DNA of 5,441 nucleotides from Nitriliruptorales bacterium (GTDB lineage Bacteria; Actinomycetota; Nitriliruptoria; Euzebyales; Egibacteraceae). The position numbers and the translations under genes are program-made. Shown piece by piece: positions 1 to 4,914 of this stretch (its first letter is position 1; the number at the start of each line of letters is the position of its first letter). The notes under the pieces were generated by a model. It worked only from the letters and a program-made list of their open reading frames with translations, did not search any database and was not told where the DNA came from. The stretch spans positions 1 to 5,441 of the forward strand of contig SLNF01000270.1 of assembly GCA_007133145.1 (NCBI GenBank), read 5' to 3'.

Positions 1-113
1 CCGCTGCGGCGGCGAGCCGTCGGCCCCGCACCGGGCTCGCTGTGGTCACCGGCGGGCTCCGCGGCGGTCGCGCCCGGGCCCGGCGGCCCCAGGGTGGCCT
101 CGTGGCGGCCCCG
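1..113. other. Window edge, no gene identified
   Basis: This stretch lies downstream of the small membrane protein. Its open frames are arginine- and proline-rich GC shadows. I see GC-rich short inverted segments (for example GGGCCCGGGC near 76-85 on the minus strand) but no convincing terminator, promoter or coding region. Confidence 0.4.
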
Positions 114-302
114 CTACGGTGCGGCGGACTGCCGGCCCCGCCACCAGCGCTGGAGGTCGCCGAGCCCCTCGCGCAGGATCGGCGAGGCGGCGAGCAGCCC
201 CGCGAGGTTGACGATGAGGAAGCCGGCCAGTGGCGAGTACACGAGCGCGACGAGGCCGGTGATCGCGACGGTGACGACGAGGACGAGGTGGGCGTCGCTC
301 AT
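114..302 (-). CDS. Small two-helix membrane protein, function unknown
   Basis: A 62-residue protein that I do not recognise. Residues about 5-22 (LVLVVTVAITGLVALVY) and about 25-40 (LAGFLIVNLAGLLAAS) form two hydrophobic helices split by a short SP turn. A charged amphipathic tail follows (REGLGDLQRWWRGR) that probably lies in the cytoplasm. I chose the ATG at 302 because a GGAGGGG ribosome-binding site lies 6 bases upstream; an in-frame start at 323 would add seven residues and place that site inside the gene. Nearly every codon ends in G or C, matching the neighbouring genes and supporting real coding. It lies 105 bases after the stop of the CoA-disulfide reductase on the same strand and may be cotranscribed with it. 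It lacks the features I would expect of the DUF2892/YgaP-type membrane domain often seen with rhodaneses. I infer no function. Confidence 0.72.
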   Translation of the reverse strand: MSDAHLVLVVTVAITGLVALVYSPLAGFLIVNLAGLLAASPILREGLGDLQRWWRGRQSAAP

Positions 303-308
303 CGGGGT

Positions 309-315
309 CCCCTCC
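309..315 (-). promoter_or_regulatory. Ribosome-binding site of the small membrane protein
   Basis: On the minus strand GGAGGGG lies 6 bases before the ATG at 302. This is what decides the start of the 62-residue membrane protein over the in-frame upstream candidate at 323. Confidence 0.7.
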
Positions 316-338
316 CCCAGCACGGCGTCGGCCCCCGC

Positions 339-344
339 ACGGTA
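339..344 (-). promoter_or_regulatory. Possible -10 element before the small membrane protein
   Basis: The minus strand reads TACCGT here, fitting the TANNNT -10 pattern of actinobacterial housekeeping promoters. It would start a transcript about 30 bases before the ATG at 302. The -35 region 17-18 bases upstream is poor (TGGCGC at best), so the gene may instead rely on readthrough from the reductase gene. The same TACCGT hexamer appears before aat. Confidence 0.22.
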
Positions 345-407
345 ACCCGGGCCCCCGACCTCGCGCCAGGGCCCGTCGCGCGCGCCGCGGTCGGAGCGCG
401 AGGGGAC

Positions 408-2159
408 TCACGACGACGGGCTGACGGCCTGGGGCCCGGTGCGGTCCTCCGCATAGCTCACGAGCGGCTCATGACTGTCGAGCCGCGCCTGCCGGGGCAG
501 GTCCCGGGCGGCCCGGAAGCTCGACGACCCGCCCGAGAGCGTCCGCACGTCGGTGAAGCCGCGGCCCACGAGCGCGCGGTAGGCGAGGTAGCTGCGGAAG
601 CCGACGGCGCAGTAGAGCCGGACGGGCACCTCACGGTCCCACCGCTCGCAGGCCTCCCTCAGCGTCGGAAGCGGGACGTTCTCCGCGCCGGGCAGGTGCC
701 AGGCGTCGAACTCCTCCGGGCCGCGGACGTCGACGAGGCGGGCACCCTCGACGACGGTGGGGTACTGCTCGGGATACCACAGGCGGACGTCGCCGCGCAG
801 GAGGTTCGCGCCGAGGAAGCCGGCCATGTTCACCGGGTCCTTCGCCGAGCCGAACGGGGGCGCGTAGCCGAGCTCGAGCTCCTCGAGGTCGTAGACGGTC
901 ATGCCGGCGCGCAGGGCGGTGGCGAGGACGTCGAGGCGCTTGTCGACGCCGTCGAAGCCGATGAGCCCCGCCCCGAGCAGCCGGCCGTCGTCGGGCGAGA
1001 AGAGGACCTTGAGGTGCATCTGGCGGGTGCCGGGGTAGTAGCCGGCGTGGCCCGACGGGTGGAGGTGGACGCGCTCGTAGGGGATGCCCGCGGCGGCGAG
1101 CTGACGCTCGTTCGCGCCGGTGCCCCCGGCGACCATGTCGAAGACCTTGACGATGCCGGTGCCCTGCACCGCGGGGAACGTCGTGTCGCGCCCGCAGAGG
1201 TTGTCGGCGACGACGCGGCCCTGCCGGTTGGCCGGCCCCGCGAGCGGGATGAGCCAGGAGCCCGGCAGGACGAGGTGCTCGACCTCCACGGCGTCGCCTG
1301 CGGCGTAGATGTCCGGGACGCTCGTGCGTAGGTGCTCGTCGACCTTGATCCCCCCGCGTGGGCCGAGCGCGACCCCGGCGGCCTCGGCGAGCTCGGTCGC
1401 CGGGCGCACCCCCGCGGCGAGCATGACGAGGTCGGTGGGCACGATCCCGCCGTCGGCGAGCTCGACGCGCAGGCGCCCGTCGTCGCCCTCGGTGAAGGCC
1501 CGCGCGCGGGTGCCGAGGCGCAGCTCGACGCCATGCTCGCGCAGGTGGCTCTCCATCGGCGTGGTGAGCTCGCGATCGAGCGGGGGCATGACCTGCTCGG
1601 CCATCTCCACGACGGTGACTCCGACGTCGCGGTGGCGGAAGTTCTCGGCCATCTCCAGGCCGATGTAGCCCGCCCCGATGATCACGGCGTGGCGCACCGG
1701 CGCGGCCCCGGCGGCCCGACCGTCGACGGCGGCCTTGATGGCGTCCATGTCGCGGATTCGCCGCAGCACGTGGACCCTGGGGTCGTCGACACCCGGCAGC
1801 GGCGGGACGATCGGGCTCGCGCCGGGGGTGAGCACGAGGGCGTCGTAGGACACCTCGTAGGTCTGCCCGCCGTCGAGGTCATGGGCACGGACGACCTTGC
1901 GCTCGGGGTCGATCCCGGTGACCTCGGTCGCCACCCGGACGTCGAGGTCGAGGGAGGCCCGGAGGCTCTCGGGGGTCTGCAGGAGCAACTGGTCGCGCTC
2001 CTCGATGACCTCGCCGATGTGGTACGGCAGCCCGCAGTTGGCGAAGGAGACGTGGCGGGCGCGCTCGAGCACGACGATCTCGGCGTGCTCGTCGAGGCGA
2101 CGGGCGCGCGCGGCGCAGGACATCCCGGCGGCGACCCCGCCGACGACGACGATCTTCAC
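408..2159 (-). CDS. CoA-disulfide / polysulfide reductase with C-terminal rhodanese domain (CoADR-RHD)
   Basis: A 583-residue FAD- and NAD(P)H-dependent pyridine nucleotide-disulfide oxidoreductase fused to a rhodanese domain. Family members reduce CoA disulfide, CoA persulfide or polysulfide, so it probably acts in cytoplasmic thiol and sulfane-sulfur redox. The N-terminal FAD loop is KIVVVGGVAAGMS (residues 2-14). SFANCGLPY carries the single active-site Cys42 typical of CoADR, in contrast to the CxxxxC pair of glutathione or lipoamide reductases. The nucleotide-binding loop GAGYIGLEMAENF (162-174) is followed by an acidic Glu185, which suggests NADH preference. The second FAD motif is DIYAAGDA (283-290). 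Tyr374/375 and Tyr432 in GYAPPFGSAKDPVN match the conserved CoA-site tyrosines. The rhodanese part (about 465-552) contains LVDVRGPEEF and the loop CAVGFRS with Cys517. I chose the GTG at 2159 over a GTG ten codons upstream because GAGGAG lies 6 bases before it and the protein then begins in the family manner (MKIVVVGG). Which oxidised thiol it prefers cannot be read from sequence. Confidence 0.93.
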   Translation of the reverse strand: MKIVVVGGVAAGMSCAARARRLDEHAEIVVLERARHVSFANCGLPYHIGEVIEERDQLLLQTPESLRASLDLDVRVATEVTGIDPERKVVRAHDLDGGQTYEVSYDALVLTPGASPIVPPLPGVDDPRVHVLRRIRDMDAIKAAVDGRAAGAAPVRHAVIIGAGYIGLEMAENFRHRDVGVTVVEMAEQVMPPLDRELTTPMESHLREHGVELRLGTRARAFTEGDDGRLRVELADGGIVPTDLVMLAAGVRPATELAEAAGVALGPRGGIKVDEHLRTSVPDIYAAGDAVEVEHLVLPGSWLIPLAGPANRQGRVVADNLCGRDTTFPAVQGTGIVKVFDMVAGGTGANERQLAAAGIPYERVHLHPSGHAGYYPGTRQMHLKVLFSPDDGRLLGAGLIGFDGVDKRLDVLATALRAGMTVYDLEELELGYAPPFGSAKDPVNMAGFLGANLLRGDVRLWYPEQYPTVVEGARLVDVRGPEEFDAWHLPGAENVPLPTLREACERWDREVPVRLYCAVGFRSYLAYRALVGRGFTDVRTLSGGSSSFRAARDLPRQARLDSHEPLVSYAEDRTGPQAVSPSS

Positions 2160-2165
2160 GACGGA

Positions 2166-2171
2166 CTCCTC
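2166..2171 (-). promoter_or_regulatory. Ribosome-binding site of the CoA-disulfide reductase
   Basis: The minus strand has GAGGAG ending 6 bases before the GTG at 2159. It favours that start over the in-frame GTG at 2189, which would put this site inside the coding region. Confidence 0.68.
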
Positions 2172-2191
2172 GGAAGGCTGGCTCGCCACTC

Positions 2192-2221
2192 ACTCTAGGC
2201 CGGGGCGACCCCACGGGTCAC
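2192..2221 (-). promoter_or_regulatory. Possible sigma-70-type promoter of the CoA-disulfide reductase gene
   Basis: The minus strand has GTGACC (2221-2216), an 18-base spacer, then TAGAGT (2197-2192), resembling TTGACA/TATAAT. A transcript starting near 2185 would give a leader of about 25 bases holding the GAGGAG site before the GTG at 2159, and it would exclude the longer reading from 2189. It lies between the apgM hairpin and this gene, which fits a separate transcription unit. It is a consensus match by eye only. Confidence 0.35.
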
Positions 2222-2270
2222 CCGGCCGTGAGCCCGCCGGACCCACCTTGGCCGTGCGCACGCCGCCTTC

Positions 2271-2314
2271 ACCGCGGCGCCGCCGGCGAGGGTGCCCGTC
2301 GGCGGCGCCGTGGT
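2271..2314 (-). terminator. Long GC-rich hairpin after apgM, probable terminator
   Basis: Bases 2271-2288 pair with 2297-2314 around an 8-base loop. The 11 pairs 2275-2285 with 2300-2310 (CGGCGCCGCCG / CGGCGGCGCCG) are perfect Watson-Crick. The full 18-position stem has two positions (2274/2311 and 2286/2299) that are G-U on the plus strand and A-C mismatches on the minus strand. It begins 22 bases past the apgM stop and precedes the reductase promoter region, where a terminator of the minus-strand transcript would sit. No T-run follows on either strand; terminators of high-GC actinobacteria often lack one. Its slightly better pairing on the plus strand means it might also block antisense transcription. 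Confidence 0.5.
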
Positions 2315-2336
2315 CGACGGCGCGGCGGGGACGGTC

Positions 2337-3524
2337 TCAGGCGCCGTACTTGCGGAGCCGTCCCGCTGAGGCGAGGGCGAGCGGCATGAGGTCGAGGGTG
2401 GGCCGCTGGCCGAGGATGCCCCGGGCGCAGGCTCGCTCGCCGAAGCGGGCGACGTCGTCGCGACCGACGTGCGGGCCCCACATGAGCACCGGCACCGGGT
2501 GCCACGAGTGCGCGGAGAGCTGGCTCGGCGTCGCGTGGTCGCCGGTGACGATGAGCACGTCGGGGCCGAGGTCACGGATGCCGGGCATCGCCGCGTCGAG
2601 CCGCTCGATCTCGGCGATCTTGCGGGCGCGGTCACCGTCGTGGCCGGCCTCGTCGGTGTACTTGTGGTGGAGGAAGAGGTAGTCGTAGTCCTCCCAGTGG
2701 GCGCCCATCGCCGCGACCTGCTCCTCGAGGTCGGCGGGGCGGGGTAGCAGGTCCATGCCGACGAGCGCGGAGACCCCGCGGTACATCGGGTAGATCGCGA
2801 CGGTGGCCGCACGCAGGTCGTAGCGGCCGGCGAAGCTCGGCAGCTCCTGGAGGGTGTCGAAGCCCCGCAGGAGCAGCGCGTGCGCGGCCTGCCCGGCGAG
2901 GACCTCACGGATCTGCCGGTCGATCTCGGTGATGAGCTCGGCGGTGCGCTGCGCGGCGGGGTCGAGGGGCTCGCAGGTCTTCACGGGCCGTCCCTCGACC
3001 TCGGGGTCGGTGTCGGAGACGCGGGCGTCGAGGCCGTCGGCGCGCACGACGAGGAGCACCCGGTGGCTGGCCTCGTGGCGGAAGAAGACCTCCGCGCCGT
3101 CGACGGCGACCTCGGCGTTGAGTCGGTCGACGAGGGGCATGGCCTGCTCGTCGGGGATGCGGCCCGCCCGACGGTCGGTGACGAGGCCGTCGGCGTCGAG
3201 CGTGCAGAGGTTGCCGCGCGCGGCGACGTCACCGGGCCGCAGGTCGAACTCCACGCCGGTGGCCGAGAGGACGCCCCGGCCGAGCTCATAGGTCTCGGGG
3301 TCGTAGCCGAAGAGCGCGAGGTGCCCCGGGCCCGAGCCGGGGGTGATGCCGGGGCCCACGGGGTTGAGCAGCCCGGTGGCGCCCTCGGCCGCGAGCGCGT
3401 CGAGGTTGGGCGTGACCGCCTCCTCGAGCTCGGTGTCGTGTGTGGCGTCGGCCATGCCGCCGAGCCCGTCGGCGACGACGAGCACGATCTTGCCGCCGTC
3501 CTGGAGCAGCGGGGTGAAGTCCAC
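2337..3524 (-). CDS. apgM: 2,3-bisphosphoglycerate-independent phosphoglycerate mutase, archaeal type (aPGAM)
   Basis: A 395-residue cytoplasmic enzyme that interconverts 3-phosphoglycerate and 2-phosphoglycerate in glycolysis and gluconeogenesis. It belongs to the alkaline-phosphatase-like metalloenzymes. Metal and catalytic motifs run in family order: VADGLGG with Asp19; TPNLDALAAEG (39-48); PGITPGSGPGHLALFGYDP with Ser64 as the likely phosphorylated serine; YELGRGVLSATG (79-90); HHKYTDEAGHDGD (286-298) with Asp291 and His295; and TGDHATPSQLSAHS (327-340) with Asp329, His330 and His339. The length is close to the usual 400 or so. The spacing of these blocks and the LALFGYDP block mark the ApgM type, not the roughly 510-residue bacterial GpmI. 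The GTG at 3524 is well supported by AAGGAGG five bases upstream. The gene follows the lipoprotein by about 100 bases and is followed by a strong hairpin. Confidence 0.94.
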   Translation of the reverse strand: MDFTPLLQDGGKIVLVVADGLGGMADATHDTELEEAVTPNLDALAAEGATGLLNPVGPGITPGSGPGHLALFGYDPETYELGRGVLSATGVEFDLRPGDVAARGNLCTLDADGLVTDRRAGRIPDEQAMPLVDRLNAEVAVDGAEVFFRHEASHRVLLVVRADGLDARVSDTDPEVEGRPVKTCEPLDPAAQRTAELITEIDRQIREVLAGQAAHALLLRGFDTLQELPSFAGRYDLRAATVAIYPMYRGVSALVGMDLLPRPADLEEQVAAMGAHWEDYDYLFLHHKYTDEAGHDGDRARKIAEIERLDAAMPGIRDLGPDVLIVTGDHATPSQLSAHSWHPVPVLMWGPHVGRDDVARFGERACARGILGQRPTLDLMPLALASAGRLRKYGA

Positions 3525-3625
3525 GGCACCCTCCTTGCCGGTCGCGTTCCGCTGCTGGCAGTGCTACCCGCCAGACCGCGCGGGCAGACCCCCCGGCGCG
3601 CAACCGCTCGAACGGGGCCGCCCCC
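3525..3625. other. Intergenic region between the lipoprotein gene and apgM
   Basis: Apart from the apgM ribosome-binding site, it holds a 12-base imperfect palindrome CCGCTCGAACGG (3604-3615) and a weak 5-bp stem CTGGC/GCCAG (3555-3559 with 3570-3574, 10-base loop). I find neither a convincing terminator nor a -35/-10 pair, so apgM may be read through from aat and the lipoprotein gene, but this is undecided. Confidence 0.4.
3530..3536 (-). promoter_or_regulatory. Strong ribosome-binding site of apgM
   Basis: The minus strand has AAGGAGG, an almost full match to the anti-Shine-Dalgarno sequence, five bases before the GTG at 3524. It is the strongest such site in the window and suggests high translation of this glycolytic enzyme. 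Confidence 0.8.
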
Positions 3626-4228
3626 TCACCTTGTCCTTGGACCCGGGCTGGGACGGGCGCGGAGCTGGCAGACCCGAGCGTGCCGGTATGGCCCCCTGCC
3701 CCCTGTCGCGGCGACGAGGTCGCCCTCGCCACGCCCCTCGAGGGTCACCGCCCCGTCGACCGCCCACGCACCCCGCTCGCTCACGAGCTCGTAGGCCAGG
3801 ACGGCCTCCTCCCCCGAGCGTCCGACGACGGTGACGAGCGCGGTGATGCGGTCCCCGCGCTGCTCACAGCCATCGACGGAGTGCGAGGCGGCCTCGGCCA
3901 CGACGGGGAAGCCCTCCTCGACGATCCGCTCGAGACCCTCGACGTCGACGGCCTGCCGGAAGGCGTCACTGGCGTGTTCCCAGGCCTCCTCCCAGTCCTG
4001 CGCGGCGAACGCCGAGAGTTGGGAGGCGAGCACCTCGTCGACGGCCTCGACCACGGCGGGCTCACAGCCCCCGGGGTCCGGCTCACCGTGAGGCGTCCCC
4101 TCGCCGCCGGCGGAACCGAGCGCCTCGTCGATCCGGCGGTCGTCGAGCGCGCAGCCTGCGAGCAGGGCAGCGAGCAGGACGAGCGCGGCGAGGCCACGCC
4201 ACCGCCTCACGGCACACCCGGCCCTCAC
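3626..4228 (-). CDS. Secreted lipoprotein with DUF4864/NTF2-like domain
   Basis: A 200-residue predicted lipoprotein. The N-terminus has arginines (RRWR, 8-11), a hydrophobic stretch (about 13-24) and a lipobox LAGC with Cys26 as the lipidated residue, so the mature protein should be anchored on the outer face of the membrane. A low-complexity Gly/Pro/Glu linker (about 38-55) follows. The folded part (about 57-165) has a helix VLASQLSAFAAQDWEEAWEH, then ASDAFRQ and EEGFPVV, and a later beta-rich half (ITALVTVVGRSGEEAVLAYELV). This resembles DUF4864, an NTF2-like fold of unknown function. Cys54 and Cys121 could form a disulfide. The GTG start at 4228 overlaps the aat stop as GTGA, suggesting translational coupling; a GTG at 4210 is an alternative that keeps the signal peptide. 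The last 26 or so residues (RGPYRHARVCQLRARPSPGPRTR) look non-domain and use atypical codons. Confidence 0.8.
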   Translation of the reverse strand: MRAGCAVRRWRGLAALVLLAALLAGCALDDRRIDEALGSAGGEGTPHGEPDPGGCEPAVVEAVDEVLASQLSAFAAQDWEEAWEHASDAFRQAVDVEGLERIVEEGFPVVAEAASHSVDGCEQRGDRITALVTVVGRSGEEAVLAYELVSERGAWAVDGAVTLEGRGEGDLVAATGGRGPYRHARVCQLRARPSPGPRTR

Positions 4229-4878
4229 CCCGCACCCGGCCAGGTCGCGCGGCGCTCACGCGCCTCGGCGAGACGGGCGAGGAAGACCGACCGGGGCATC
4301 GTCACCGCCCCGAGGCGCGCGAGGTGGTCGGTCGGCAACTGGACGTCGAGGAGCGTGAACCCGCCGCGGCGCAGGCGCTCGACGAGCCCGACGAGGGCGA
4401 CCTTCGAGGCGTCGTCGACGCGGTGGAACATCGACTCGGCGCTGAAGACCGCCCCGAGGGCGACCCCGTAGAGGCCGCCGACGAGGGTGCCGCCGGCGTC
4501 CCACACCTCGACGCTGTGGGCGTGCCCGGCGGCGTGCAGCCCCCGGTAGGCGTGGACGAGCCAGGGGGTGATCCACGTGACCTCGCGGTCGGCGCAGCCC
4601 TCGAGCACGCCGAGGAAGTCGCGGTCGGTCGTCGTCGAGAGCTCGCCGCGGCGCAGTGTGCGGGCGAGGCTGCGGGAGACGTGGAGCCCGTCGAGGGGCA
4701 GCACCGCACGGGGGTCGGGGCACCACCAGCTCAGGAGGGCGTCGTCGAGGGGCCAGGGGAAGATGCCCTGGCGGTAGGCCGACAGCAGCGTGGCCACCGA
4801 GAGGTCGCCGCCGAGGGCCAGCGGGCCGTCGGCGGGGGCCCGCGAGGGATCGGGGAAGACCACGGGTGGACTCGCCAC
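4225..4878 (-). CDS. aat: Leucyl/phenylalanyl-tRNA-protein transferase
   Basis: A 217-residue cytoplasmic enzyme that moves Leu or Phe from aminoacyl-tRNA to proteins with N-terminal Arg or Lys, marking them for ClpS/ClpAP-type degradation (N-degron pathway). Family blocks appear in order: LALGGDLS (20-27), AYRQGIFPW (34-42), SWWCPDPRAVLP (50-61), HVSRSLART (66-74), EGCADR (93-98), TWITPWLVHAYRGLHAAGHAHSVEVW (101-126, quoted in part: the TWIT and GHAHS cores), VGGLYGVALGAVFSAESMF (133-151) and LLDVQLPTDHLARLGA (176-191). Glu148, Asp178 and Gln180 match the residues I recall as catalytic in the E. coli enzyme. The length is normal. The start is uncertain: the GTG at 4878 lies 7 bases after a possible -10 element and would be leaderless; the ATG at 4914 adds 12 residues without family similarity, has no Shine-Dalgarno site and overlaps the divergent gene's start. 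The stop overlaps the lipoprotein start. Confidence 0.94.
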   Translation of the reverse strand: MASPPVVFPDPSRAPADGPLALGGDLSVATLLSAYRQGIFPWPLDDALLSWWCPDPRAVLPLDGLHVSRSLARTLRRGELSTTTDRDFLGVLEGCADREVTWITPWLVHAYRGLHAAGHAHSVEVWDAGGTLVGGLYGVALGAVFSAESMFHRVDDASKVALVGLVERLRRGGFTLLDVQLPTDHLARLGAVTMPRSVFLARLAEARERRATWPGAG

Positions 4879-4885
4879 GGACCCG

Positions 4886-4914
4886 ACGGTACCCCCGCTA
4901 GGATCCGCCGTCAT
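4886..4914 (-). promoter_or_regulatory. Possible aat promoter giving a leaderless transcript
   Basis: The minus strand has ATGACG (4914-4909), a 17-base spacer and TACCGT (4891-4886). The first shares the TGAC core of TTGACA and the second fits TANNNT. The GTG at 4878 starts 7 bases after TACCGT, the distance expected for leaderless mRNAs, which are common in actinobacteria. If real, the upstream in-frame ATG at 4914 is part of the -35 box and not a start codon. Confidence 0.35.
4899..4904 (+). promoter_or_regulatory. Possible -10 element of the CYTH gene
   Basis: TAGGAT lies 8 bases before the ATG at 4913, fitting TANNNT and the spacing of a leaderless or near-leaderless transcript. No good -35 box is visible (CACGGA at 4876-4881 is weak). 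The AGGA within it could instead serve as a weak Shine-Dalgarno site 9 bases from the ATG. It lies inside the spacer of the possible aat promoter on the other strand. Confidence 0.35.

Noticed and set aside
376..401. A 6-bp stem TCGCGC/GCGCGA (376-381 with 396-401, 14-base loop) just after the reductase stop, as a possible terminator.
   Set aside because: It is short, has a large loop and no T-run, and such stems are expected by chance at this GC content.
46..411. A 121-codon minus-strand frame whose GTG at 411 overlaps the reductase stop as GTGA, looking like a coupled gene.
   Set aside because: The product is extremely Arg/Pro/Gly-rich, has no recognisable segment and lies in another frame over the small membrane protein, whose hydrophobic pattern, G/C-ending codons and ribosome-binding site are far more gene-like. 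The start overlap is probably chance.
42..2198. Two long plus-strand open frames (429 and 288 codons) opposite the CoA-disulfide reductase.
   Set aside because: They are antisense shadows typical of GC-rich coding DNA. Their products show only mirrored, charged low-complexity sequence, while the minus strand carries clear catalytic motifs.
3541..3600. A TAGCAC-like -10 element as a possible apgM promoter.
   Set aside because: It lacks the final T of TANNNT, and no -35-like sequence lies at the right distance.
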